Assembly: GCF_033473495.1 (NCBI RefSeq)
Contig: NC_088937.1
Location: 1,674,001 to 1,738,000 of the forward strand
DNA: 64,000 nucleotides
Direction of reading: 5' to 3'
Source: Cercospora beticola
Lineage: Eukaryota; Ascomycota; Dothideomycetes; Mycosphaerellales; Mycosphaerellaceae
A model generated the notes under the pieces. The model ran no database searches. It was given only the letters and a program-made list of their open reading frames with translations, and had not been told where the DNA came from. A program made the position numbers and the translations under genes. Shown piece after piece: positions 31,498 to 42,700 of this stretch; positions within the stretch are counted from its first letter, which is position 1, and the number at the start of each line of letters is the position of its first letter.

Positions 31498-33372
31498 TTA
31501 CTCTCTCGAGACGTCACGGCCGAAAAGCGAGGACTTCACCCAGTCCATGATGACCAAGATGCGGTTGCGTGCTGCGTCGTCGTTAGCTTAACATCGAGAT
31601 GTGTGCGAATTGTGTGAACTTACTGCTGAAGCACATGCTCAAGTATGCCGATCGCCAGAACAAGTAGGTCAATTGTCCTCCACTTGCAAGGTTTCCAGTG
31701 AGCCAAGAGATATCAGCAACGGCCTTTTCACTGCCAATGTATGCCAAGGATCCTTGATGCGAGTACTCGAATGGGCCCATTTGCTGCACGCGGCGCAGAC
31801 GCTTTTGAAGATCTTTGATCTGCTCAAACACCTTATTGCGGGCCTCCTGGTTTGCTGCCTTTTCTTGGTCTTCCGAGAGTACCTTGAGCTTGGCCTCGAT
31901 CTCTTCGGTCTTAGCCATCTGGTTGAACAGGCGCGCCAGGAAGCTACCTTCTTGAGAGGCGACTTGTGCAGTCGGTGCGTAGTTCGCAACGGCGCAGTCA
32001 CCGACAGCCCAGATGTTCTCAGCGCCCTTCACAACAAGGTACTCATTGACTGCCAATCCACGTCTAGAGTCTTTCTGTGCGGGAATTTGATTCATGAGAT
32101 CTTTCACGATAGGTCGAACCGCGTTTCCAGTGGCCCACACGAGCAAACCGTAAGGAATCTTCTCAGTGACCTTTTGTCCCTCGGCGTTGGTGTATTCGGC
32201 TTCGATGTGCTCTGCCTCCACCTTCTTAACCATTGTCTTTGTGCGAATATCGATGGTCTCCTCCTTGAACGTCTTTTCGGTGTAATCAATCAAACTCTTG
32301 GAGAATGAGGGCAGAACAGATGGCAGAGCTTCGATGAGAGTGACGTGGAAGTTGTCCTGAATCTCGGGCATCCACTTCTTGAGGTCATCCTCGAAGAAAT
32401 CTTGCAATTCACCGGCGAACTCGACGCCCGTTGGACCACCACCGACCACAACCATATGCAGCAGACGCTTACGCTCCTCTGGCGATTGGTCCTTGAACGA
32501 GGCAGTCTCACAGCAGTCCATGATTCGCTTTCGAATACGTTGTGCATCACCGACTTCCTTCAAGAAGCAGCCGTGCTCGCGCACACCAGGAATTCCAAAG
32601 GTGGCGTTCTCAGCACCAACACCGACCACCAGCATGTCGAAGGGGACCTGATTCGATGAAACGCTGCCCTTGACCTCGGAGTCATCATTGATGTAGACAA
32701 CCTTCTTTTCGTAGTCGATCTTGGTCGCTTCAGCTTCATAGTATTTGACCTGAGTCTTCTTGTGGCGAAGGAAGTTGCGGATGGGCTCCATGATGCTGCG
32801 GTGCTCGATGGTGCCGGTGGTACATGATGGGAGGAGCGGGGTGAACAGGAAGTAGTTTCGTGGGGAGATGACGACGACATTGTAGTTTTCGGTATCGAGC
32901 TTCTTCAAGAGCGAGACAGAGCCCCAGCCGGTGCCTAAATGCAATCAGTATGCGCATTGCCAATATATCCATGACGCGCCCTCAACCTACCCAGCACGAC
33001 CAATGTCTTCTTATTCGGATCTTGTTCAGCCTGTTCAGCGGGATTGCGGTCGACGTAGATGGTGTAGCCCGTGTAGATTAGAGTGCCAGCAAGAGAGAGA
33101 TATGTGAGTCGCCAGGTCCACTTCAGGAAACGCCATGATCCCTTCTTTACCTGCTGCTTATCTGGCAGCTTGTCTGACACCTTGTCGGCGAAGCCCCTCT
33201 GAAGCTGCAGTCGAGGGATCTGTGTCGTCGTCCGAGTCGCATTGGCAGCTCGAAGTGGCTGTTGGAATGGCGTGGTCCTCTGCGCAGTCGCGAATCCGCG
33301 CTGGCCGGCCAGCTTCAAGCCCATCGACGCGCTCAACCGAGCCAGCGGCCTGGCAGCGGCTGGAGTCGCCAT
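31498..33372 (-). CDS. Mitochondrial alternative (type II) NADH:ubiquinone oxidoreductase
   Basis: Single-subunit, non-pumping NADH dehydrogenase of the inner mitochondrial membrane. Exons, 5' to 3': 32991-33372, 31624-32934, 31498-31571 (introns 56 and 52 nt); 588 residues. Residues 1-75 form an Arg/Ala/Ser-rich presequence with two RGFA motifs, typical of mitochondrial import. A possible membrane-proximal helix (about 95-113) precedes the first dinucleotide fold, VVLGTGWGS (about 124-132, split by intron 1). The second fold is VVVGGGPTGVEFAGEL (about 289-304). The C-terminal exon encodes RNRILVIMDWVKSSLFGRDVSRE, the conserved membrane-binding end of the family; without it the unspliced frame ends ISMLS. 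No EF-hand insert is present, so it is not the calcium-binding NDE1 type. Whether it faces matrix or intermembrane space is not clear from sequence. Confidence 0.95.
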
Positions 33373-34129
33373 TGTAGGCAGCAGCAGTAGCGGCGATGCC
33401 GGAAATGGGAACACAGGTGGATTGTAGTTGTCGCGCTGCTGTGTTGGGGGAAAAGAGCTGCACCCAGGGACTGCAATCTTTTGTCAACGACGTCCGAGCT
33501 TCTACGTCTTCGGCGCGACGGCGCTACTCGCTCATCAGCTAAATCGAGCAGACCGGGCCGCCGGATCCGCGCGTGCGATGCTTGTCTGCTTGGCTCGAAC
33601 GCTGGTGAATTGGGGATCTATAGTGAAGGCGTCACCAACGATAAGGACATGTCGTGATAGCGTGTTTGCTTATACTACTGAGTTCGTCGAGGTGGAAAGC
33701 GACGACATCAAAGAAATTCGTCTCGTTATCTGATCGACAAGCATCGCTGGCACTTATCTTCCAGTTGTGACGACAATGACGCCATCTGCTCCATCGGCGC
33801 CAATGAGTGAGACAAGGCGAAGGTAGACCGAACAACAGCGAACATCACTCATCATCTGTGAACATGTGTCTTCTGTTTCTCACAGAGAATCTCTATAGAC
33901 CTTCCATCCGAGCAATTATGTTCCCAATCCCCGATGCTCCGTATCCTACACACGCAAAACGAATATTCTTCTATGCTCCTGGGCAAACCATTGCACTGTC
34001 GATGCCTCCATACGCCGTCGTCCATCATCGTCCATTGAAGATCAGAATCGCAACTCCGGGTATCCATAAACAAATCGCCTTGAGGCGAAAACTCTTTCAG
34101 ACTTCCGTACAGCGCAGAGGGAACCTGTG
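33373..34129. other. Intergenic, 0.75 kb
   Basis: Promoter and 5' UTR of the NADH dehydrogenase and 3' UTR of the GPI-anchored protein gene. Open frames at 33428 and 33807 (plus) show no coding features. Confidence 0.45.
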
Positions 34130-34852
34130 TCATCGTCCTAGTACTCCAATGCACGCCATTGCTGCGGCGAGGACCATCGTTCCTAATGAGATATATGCTG
34201 ATCGCATTGTGCTAGACGGGCTGGGCAATGTATCGAACGGACTTCCCTGCCCGCTGTAATCGTTGCTGCTGGTCTGCCCATTACCACGAGAGCTTGTCGC
34301 CGCTGGCGTTGCCGGGCTCGAGCTGTCAACGAGTATGGTAGTTTGCTCAGTGGCTGTTGGGACTGGGCTGCTCGATGTGACGGTCTCACTCGTACTCGCC
34401 GTACTTGCCGAACTTGTGGAACTCGTCGCTGTGCTGGATGTACTCGGAGCGCTTTGGGTGCGGCTTCTCGTGGTCGGGGCTTGGCTCGAGGTGGTTTCGG
34501 TGTCATGGTCTGGTGCTTTGGCGGAGCTCCCACAAAGAGCCTTTGGTCCGTTGCCAGCGAGGAATTGTGTGAGGATTGGAAAATCTTTGAGGTCTGCGTT
34601 GTCGCAAGCGTCTTGAACCCTCTGTTCCATGTCCTGCATGCCTTGCGCGCAGGCTGGACTGCAACCATTGCCGCCTTGTGGAAAATCTTCCGCCACGCAT
34701 CCGCTGATGGTCGCCGTATAGACCTTCGCACAGGCAGCAGGTAGACTCGATGGGTCTGGATCGTTCTTGTTAGATTTGAAGTTGCTCAGGCTCACTGTCG
34801 CGAATGCCACCGCGGGAAGCGCCAGCAGCGCTGCGGCTCCATCCAAGCGCAT
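34130..34852 (-). CDS. GPI-anchored, Ser/Thr-rich cell-wall protein with six conserved-looking Cys
   Basis: A 240-residue secreted protein. An N-terminal signal peptide (about 1-19, GAAALLALPAVAFA) leads to a small Cys domain with Cys at about 41, 52, 64, 68, 83 and 107; six cysteines rather than the eight of CFEM domains. A long Ser/Thr/Pro tract (about 115-210), likely heavily O-mannosylated, follows. The C-terminus is hydrophobic (AYISLGTMVLAAAMACIGVLG), preceded by a small-residue region, as expected of a GPI-attachment signal. This is the typical architecture of fungal wall or surface proteins; the Cys domain resembles the short domain found in several uncharacterised Pezizomycotina GPI proteins. 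A role in wall structure or host contact is inference. Confidence 0.8.
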   Translation of the reverse strand: MRLDGAAALLALPAVAFATVSLSNFKSNKNDPDPSSLPAACAKVYTATISGCVAEDFPQGGNGCSPACAQGMQDMEQRVQDACDNADLKDFPILTQFLAGNGPKALCGSSAKAPDHDTETTSSQAPTTRSRTQSAPSTSSTATSSTSSASTASTSETVTSSSPVPTATEQTTILVDSSSPATPAATSSRGNGQTSSNDYSGQGSPFDTLPSPSSTMRSAYISLGTMVLAAAMACIGVLGR

Positions 34853-36733
34853 ATCGCGATGCGAACGGCCAATGTCTTGGATGATGCTGATGATGTTGCG
34901 ATGGACGCAGAGCGCGCGCGAACGGCTTCGAGCCTCGTGCTGAAGCGGCAGCTACCGCGAGACTCGAGAGATGGATGCTTGCAATGTCGTTGATGAGTTT
35001 CGCGGCCGCACCTGCCGTCCTTAATTTCACCGTAGCGATCGAATGCCTTACTCGTGAGTAATGGACGAGCGGCAGCACCTGGCTGCAAGGGGGTCGATGA
35101 ATCTCAATTGCTGATGGACTTCTGGAAATGTTGCTGCGCTGGTATGTGGAAACAACGCGAGCGGAGAATCAGTGTGCCGCCGCAACGGAAGGTGCTGTTC
35201 ACGACGGAAAGGAAAGTATAACAAAATGACCGCCCGCGATTCGTGCTATTGCAGTCCTGTCATACAGCAACTTGAGAAGAGTGAAAAAGCGAATTTGTTG
35301 GTCGTCGCCAGACCCGTGGCACTCGCCTTCTGGTCAACAATTCATTCCAGTCTGGCGTGCCGCGCTCAGCACTCGAGCGAGCTGCACAGCAAACACTCCG
35401 CGCTCAAAACGTGAGACGCACATGTAGAGGCTCTTCTCATTCGACCTGCAGGCACAGCGACGAGCAAATCAGAACGCGAGACCATGTCGCCGAACAGTGC
35501 TGACAGGGATGTGAGGTCAACATGAAACCGTTTCAGGTCGAGATGCCTCGGGCCGCTACTTACGGCCAACGTCATTCGTGCTATCCGTTGCCATTGCCTC
35601 TCAATTTCCCATATCATGGACTTCACACTGACAAATTCCTCCTTCATCATAATGCTGAGCTAACACTCCCTCAGCCTCGACAGCTATCGCTGCACATACT
35701 GTTCGCCATTGCTGGAAACTCCGCTCTGACACTAGTGACCGGTGGAAAAACTTAAGCGCCGTGAGCGTCCGTCTACAGAGCCTCGGGTTTCAGCCATACG
35801 AACCGACAACCATACGATCAGTACACATTCGCACGCTTCGTATCATGCCTGAATTGTGCGACAGTTTTTCATACAGTGCATCGGCAGCTGAGTCTTAACC
35901 TTGATTCTCGCCGGATCGGAGAATTCGCACCTCAAGAGCCCATACAGCATACCACATGAACGCCAAGACCACATTGTGTAGTAGCGCTGGCTGCGTCCCA
36001 TAAGCCATGTCAAAGCACCAGCAAACCAACTTTTCGTCGCGTCAACGCATTACCTGATCTTGGAAAATCTGTTCAAGATTCCACACATACCATCATACCA
36101 GAAAAGCGAATTTTCGACCCAGCGCGCGTGGGGACGATGTGACGTGTGCCCGACTGCAAAACTTCGACCCGACACCAGTGGTGGGGCCCTTTAGCGGCGG
36201 AGTTTCTTCAGAGCCACCAGAAGCACGGCCGCGCGAGAGAGTGCAGTCTTCGCATCAGCCTCATCCCGAGCGTCACCCGCTAGAAGTGCGAGTGTGTACC
36301 TTGACCACGAAACCCCAGGCTCGAGGCTCGCAGTTCTTCACTACACGTTAAGTTGACAAAGTTCGATCGGATTTGGAAATTTTCGTTTCATTGATTCGTG
36401 TTGCAGATTCATAGTCTGCGAACTTGGGTATCGTCGTGATGAGCTCTCCCTAAACTTCTGGTGTCTACCCAGGACAACGACTGACGTGCCTGTTTCTCTA
36501 TGTAAATTACAGTTTAGCGCTCAACGCCCGTAAATGATGTGTGAGGACAGCCAATTGGCGCTGTCTCATTCAATTTTTAATGCCAAAACACTGTGCACTA
36601 ATCCGCTTCAACTGTTGGAAGCTTGGCTCCAGCGCCCAAAATGTATTCGCTCGAACGCATCAAATCTGTGGTGAAATATGTACATGAGGAAGATGGTCGT
36701 GTAATCGTGGCCTCCATCACGCAACCAGTCCGC
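34853..36733. other. Intergenic, 1.9 kb
   Basis: Upstream region of the GPI-protein gene and 3' region of the cyclin gene. Open frames are all under 110 codons and unsupported. The stretch 35.7-36.6 kb is comparatively AT-rich. No tRNA-like A/B boxes were seen. Confidence 0.45.
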
Positions 36734-38668
36734 TCAATGCAGAGGTGGCAGAGATTGTTGCTGCGGGAAGTTGGGCCAGCGATGGACAGGGGTCATCTCC
36801 TGAGGTTGGTTGCCATCGAGCCAAAGATTTTGGCCGACGTATGGTAGGCGCCCTGTATGATGGGTAGTTCTGCCAAGAGGTTGATACTGCATCTGGTTGA
36901 GCTCGATATTGTTCGGCCGGGCTTGTGTGGCACCAGATGGTGGCGGGTACAGCAGCGTGGACACGTGATGTACGGGCCGATATGGCGATGCTCGCTGTTG
37001 GAGGAAATAGCTCGGCGAGATTTGTGTAGGGGCGTGCAATGTTGTAGCAGGCTGAGGCGCAGTGCCATTTGGCGATGCTGCAGCCGAGGCCTCATGTTGT
37101 GGGCTGTGGTGTCTCGACGCCTGCTGGGAATGAGAGACGTACTGCTGAGAGGATCCGGCTGAGGACGGTGGCTGAGAGGCATGCGCCGGGTTGCTTGTCG
37201 TTGGGTAGACCATAGCCATAGCCCTGGCTGGCACGCTCATAGGAGGGAGTTGCTGGCTCTGTGAGATCTGAGAGTATCCACCGCTACTGGCCGCTTGCGA
37301 TCCTGGCATGTTCAGGCTGGGCAGAGTCAATCGCGGAATGGGTGCTCCAAGGTTCGACTGGGCGGGCAAAGTCGTATATCGGTTGGGCGATGTATAGTTG
37401 CGGGTATTGGCAAGGCGCTTCGCTGGTGGTTCTGATGCACCCTCTTCACGGGCACGCTTCACGCCTGCTTGCTGCATGACTCGCACGTCGAAGTTTCCCA
37501 ATGGCGATGGCGCTGGTGTTGGACCTAGCTGACCATTTACAGCTGGAGCTGCATGCTGTGCGGAATCATTGTGATAAGGAGGCGACGCCTGATTCGAAGC
37601 CGGAGGAGAAGGCAGCGCTGGTGGCAAGTGCAGCGAAGACGCCGGAGGTAGAATTGGTGCCAATTGAGCCCTGACTGGAACTGGTCGAGTAGCGTGATCG
37701 AAGAAAGAGGCGAACTTGCCCAGAAGGGATTGCCACTGAGCCCAGTCCTGCTCAGACGTGAAGAGATTGTACTTCATGTTGCTCAGGAACTCGACCTCCA
37801 TAATATGCACCTCAGCGACGTTGATGCCAGATACCTCAGCCCACGTCTTGTTCGTATACGTATTGTCGTCCAGAAATTTGTTCCCCAACATCAGGGCCAC
37901 AGTGAGCAGTCTGTACTCACTGCCAGGCTTACCCCTTACTGTAGGATTCAGTTTCTTCAGTCGATAGATGAACAGCAATGCCAGTATGACCACATTCTGT
38001 GCAACGCACGTAGTCGAGAGTATCGTGGTAACCCATTTTCGAAATCCAGTTGTCGGCTTAGCATCGGCAGTGAGTGATCTCGAGTTGGCAAGGACGATTG
38101 GGGATTCTTCGACCTGCTGCAAGAGTTCTGAGGATTCGAACCAAAATAGGCATGTTATCTGCAATTAATCAGTACTATGCCCTATTCACATTATCCCATT
38201 CCGACTGACCTGTGCAGCAAGCTCTGATAAACTGCCCCCACTATCATTCACCGACCGTGGTATTTGGAAGTTCGCGGCAATGGCATTGTGGTATGGTGAT
38301 CCTCGCCTTTGCTGGGACGAGTCAATCGCTGGTTCGATGGGACCCTGTTGGGGAGACGCTCGTCCATTGCCATGTGGTATTGATGCTTCCGGAGCCTGGT
38401 ACGAATTCGTTGGAGCTCGATATGCGGGCTTCGACCGCGAGAGGTCTAGGTGATTTTGGCTGTAATCCCCAGCCTGGAAGCTCATGGGCCGTGAAGAATG
38501 CACGCCACTCATCTCAGGCGGAGGAGTCAATGCCCGATTGAGGTCGTGAGCTCGAGCTTGTGACGCCCAGCTGTCCCGTGATCGATCGTAGGCGTGAATG
38601 TGTGATGCCGGACAGTCTTTGGAGGAGACGAAAGGGTCTCGAAAGCGGATCGCCGTGTCGACATACAT
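36734..38668 (-). CDS. PHO80/PCL-like cyclin with long Gln/Pro/Ser tail
   Basis: Regulatory cyclin expected to bind a Pho85-type kinase. Exons 38210-38668 and 36734-38158 (51-nt intron, GTCAGT...TGCAG) give 627 residues. The N-terminus (1-145) is disordered and Ser/Pro-rich. The cyclin box runs about 147-300: SELAAQ joins ITCLFWFES across the intron, then VVILALLFIYRLKKLNP and LLTVALMLGNKFLDDNTYTNKTWAEVSGINVAEVHIMEVEFL, which are the hallmark PHO80-like cyclin helices. The remaining 320 residues are Gln/Pro/Ser/His low complexity. This matches the large Clg1/PclA-like cyclins of filamentous ascomycetes, which act in growth and conidiation. Only the cyclin box is informative. Its 5' side opens onto the 6.9-kb gene-poor region. 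Confidence 0.87.
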
Positions 38669-39563
38669 TGGAGTCGGTGCGGAGACGGAGTTGCTGGTGG
38701 TGAGTGAGGTGAATTGCGGGCAGCGGGGACCGTGGCTACGATGTGGTCATTGGGAGCTGCCCAGGTGGTGGACGAGTGGATGACGGAGAAGAAGAACAAT
38801 CAGAGCAGGAGGTGGAAGTGCAGGGCCAGACGGCAGTGCCGCACGGTTGCACGTCAGTGGGCCAAGTGAGGTTCAGTCGTGTCGTGGTCCGGCGGCGGCG
38901 GCAGGAGCAGCAACAGCGTCAGGCGCGCGGTGGTGATGGGAGCAGGGCAGGCGGGCGGCAGTGGCAGCGGTCGGCTTCGTTATTGTTGTTGTGCTGGACG
39001 ATGGCGGATGATTGCTTCAGCAAGGGGCGGCGGCAGCGAGGTGCAGAGGCATGCGTGCCAGATGTGCAGTGCAGCAGCGGCAGCAGCAGGAGGAGGAGCA
39101 ATGGAAGTGTGGTGCACATCCACAACACCGAGACTTGGTGATGAGGCGGCAGGATAGCGAGGGCGCGCGCGCCGGCGCATGCTACTAGCGTCAGTGATCA
39201 AGGTCTAGGTTGGTAAGTGTATGGAGCAAATAGCCATGCGATCATGGCGTCGGAGCACGAAGCGCACACGCTCGCTCCTTGGGACAGGAACGCTGCTGCT
39301 GGCGATGCTCAGCAGAGAGAGAGAAAGGCTCAGCAGGTACGTGTGGAGCGGCCGTGCGCTGCGGGCTGCGGCCTGCGGGCGGGTCGTTGGCGTGCGAGTC
39401 TGTTGTGGTGAGGCAGCTGCGGCAAGCGGCTGCCGCGTTGTCGATGCGATGGATGGCATGGGCCCCAAATCGCCTGCCCGCCCATGGCCCCAAGCCGAAG
39501 CGTGAGATCCATCCATCCACCCATTCGCCTCCACCGCGGTACTGCCTGCCTGCCTGGGCGCTG

Positions 39564-39584
39564 GTCTGTCTGTCTGTCTGTCTG
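39564..39584 (+). repeat. GTCT tetranucleotide microsatellite (5 units)
   Basis: Five uninterrupted GTCT units, immediately preceded by a shorter CTGC run (39543-39555). It sits about 0.9 kb upstream of the cyclin start. Confidence 0.85.
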
Positions 39585-39756
39585 CGCCGTGCCCATCCCA
39601 GCCGTGCCCGTAGCAGTCGCAGCAGCAGTAGCAGTACGGTAATAGCCAGAGTAGACTGTACACACGCGGCAATCAGCGACGGCGGTGGCATCAGCAACAG
39701 CATCAGCAACTCCAGTACAGTATGAGTGACATCGCCCAGGCTCAAGCTTCCCGAGC

Positions 39757-39773
39757 GCAGCAGCAGCAGCAGG
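39757..39773 (+). repeat. CAG trinucleotide run
   Basis: An uninterrupted GCA/CAG run of about five units in non-coding sequence; shorter CAG-type runs occur at about 39617-39634 and 39070-39100. Confidence 0.8.
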
Positions 39774-42700
39774 CCGGGCTCGCGACCGTGGGCACGCCTC
39801 GCAGCAGCAGAAAGTGAATCAGATCGCTTCGTCGGCCTCGCTGCCACCCCCAAAAAAGGCTGATCCCAATTCAGCAGATTGATGAGGGTCGTCCAGCGGC
39901 GTGAGGTAAGACCGTACAGCTCGAGACCAGTCCCGCCGGAGCCTAATCCCGTGCGCGGTCCCACTGCTTCTGACACTCGCCCGTCGCAACCGTCATGCAC
40001 GCCCAGCGCGAGAGGGAAACGTTGCTGCGGTGGATGAGGTTGACCGTGATGACGCTCGCGCGCCTGCAAAGGTCTGGCACCTCCTCGTCCCAGCAAGCCC
40101 GTAGGCGAGCGAGGTAGCCGATGCCGCTAGTCACAGCGCCCCCCCAGCACCACGGCTCACAACTGGGCAGTCAGCTCGCTGGGAAACTCTACTGCCAGCC
40201 AACGACTGGCCGCTGAGACCACCCCAGAATTTCGATAGCATGTCTCATTAAGTGCTAATCGCCCGCGGAAATGGATGTCATCTGACGACACGCCTGCTCA
40301 AACAAATCTTCTGCATTCGCCCACAGGGTTGCGTGCGCCTGCGAGCTGCTCGCAATTCCGCCCTTCCCTGCCCACCAGCAGGCCGACAGCCGCGACAGCA
40401 AAGTAGCCGCACCACGCCATGGCACAGAGCAGAGCATGAGGTGAGAGCCACGGCGACCACGACTTTTGCGGCGTCTTCGCACGCATGCTCCGCGCCGTGT
40501 GTGGCCGGCCTCCCTGAAAGCTTGACCGAAGTGGGTGCTGCACTGTCGCGCCGGTGTTCGCCAGAAGCGTGCATCCAAGCCCTCGTTCATGCCGTCAGGA
40601 GGCGACATCATGTCCCCGGTGGTGCTGGACCTCCGTGCATGAGACGCGGAAGGATCTGGCTGGTCATCTTCACGAACAAAGTCCCAGAGAGCTATGAGAC
40701 GATCGAGCTAAGCGTCGCTGCTCCACCCATGCACGGCCTGCCAATCAGGGGCGCGCTCGTACTGCTACCAAGAGAGTCAGTTGCAGGTCGATGTGCGAAA
40801 GCCAAAATGTTGCCCGAAAGGAAGCCCCTCGTCCGGCACGCATGGACGGTGACCAAGACAACAGATGGCGTTCGTGTCAAGCCCGCTGCCTCGTCCATAC
40901 CACCTTCGGCCCTCTCATTTTTAGCGTGCGCGAGGGCGCAGCGCCGTGCGGTGGAGACGCGTACGTCCACCAAGTGCAAGTGCATGCAGCACTCCTCCGG
41001 CGCGTTGGCAAACGATGCGGTGGAAGTCACGAGCTCCGAGGCGTCGGATCTGATGATGCAGCCACAAAGTCGATACATTTCAGACCAGGAATGTCTCTTG
41101 CATTCCGCTGAGCAAGGTCCCTTGGGAGACGATTCTCATTATTACTTGCCCCCTCCGGCCAGCTGCACACCTGACACAAAGTGTGGTGCGACGGATAGAC
41201 TCCTCGCAACAAACAATATCGTGCTGATCCTGTCTTCCGTGTTCCGTCTTGTTGGCGAACCTGCTTGGCATCCATGCCAAAAGCTGTCGCTGTCGCTTTG
41301 TCGGTCACGACGCGCCACGCCACCGCTGACCGTGAAAGTACCTGCGTAGTTCGCCGACATCAGACATCACGTACTGGCGACACGCCAATCAGCGCGGCTG
41401 CTTTGGTCGCCACTTGGCAGGGCTAAACTGTAGGCATGCCTGGCAATGTATCACTCTCACGACAGCTTATCCGCTGTCGGCCCAGCCGGATTGATGACCT
41501 CGACCACGTCTTCGAAATCAATCTGGTGCTTGCACTAACCCTCAATGCGGCAATTGTGCAGTCTGGGCGCCTCCAGTAACGCCTCCACCACAACGATCCA
41601 CCCTTTTCGCTGCTGCTACTGTGTGAACGTTCGTCACGTCCTGCATCACCGGAAGCGGCGTCGTCGATAAGAGATTTTCTGATCGTCTAGTCCTACCACG
41701 GCGCTTTGCAAATTTCTTGTTTACACGGGCTGATGCAAGCGAGCTGACGAACAACTGGATCGGGTTGCACGGCTGTGCTTTGGACTGCATGACTTCTGAT
41801 CTACACTGGTGAGCGCTGTCCGGGAAAAGGCGTTGTGAGACTCGCGAAGTATGCGCCTTCCTTGGTATCCCACAATAATCGTTCCATCTCGCAGCGCAGC
41901 GCAGCATACTTTCCGCCATGGATCGCAGGGCTTTGCACATGTCATACACATCTCGGCTGGAGCTTCGTTTCACAAATAACACATGCTTCACGGTCATGCT
42001 CGACACCGATACGCAGGTTGCTGATCAGTACTTCGAGAAATTCGCGAATGTGCCGTCAAGTGCCCATGTTTGCAGTGGCATGAGCTGAGACATGTGCCAC
42101 TTCATGCGTTTCGGGACCGGGTGGCATGCAAAGGACTAAGGGGACAGCGGTCGATCGTCCATAAAGCGCAAATCCGCCTCATCACTCGGGATGGTACCTT
42201 CTCTAGCTGGGCGGGTGTTAGGCATTGTTCCATACACGTGCAGATGCTGGCTGAACGGGTCGGAGATTCCTCGTACTGGGAGTGCGGCGCAAGTGCTGAT
42301 GCGTCGTCGCAGCGATGGATGGACATGCTGGCTGGCGGCACCCACCACCGCTGCTACACTTCGTTCATGTCCGCTGGTGTCCAACGTGATATGAAGTGGG
42401 CCCGGGCCTGTTCGAGAGACGAGGAGCAGCAGAAGCAATGCAGGAATTCGTAATGCACCTGGTCCAATCATCAGTCATGCAGTGCAAGGTTCACTAGTCA
42501 TGGCTCGCTGGAGTACATCGGGAAGTCACAGACTACATGCCATCTGTTTTAGCACGATGAATCTCTCGCGTGTGGCACGTCTCGAAGGCGCATCGTATGG
42601 CCAGCTGAAGCGCCGATTGCTCTGCGAGACGGCTGCCCGGCGGTCCACTACTGTCCCCGTCCACGTACCATCGTACTGTGGCACAGTGCGAGATGCATTT

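Noticed and set aside
33807..34259. 150-codon plus-strand frame antisense to the end of the GPI-protein gene
   Set aside because: No motif; it overlaps the better-supported minus-strand gene.
39242..40096. 284-codon open frame on the minus strand
   Set aside because: Low-complexity translation of CAG/CTG and GTCT runs; no family features.
40252..41349. 365-codon open frame on the plus strand
   Set aside because: It opens with GTG, has Cys/Arg/Ala-biased random composition, overlaps open frames on the other strand and shows no motif or splice logic.
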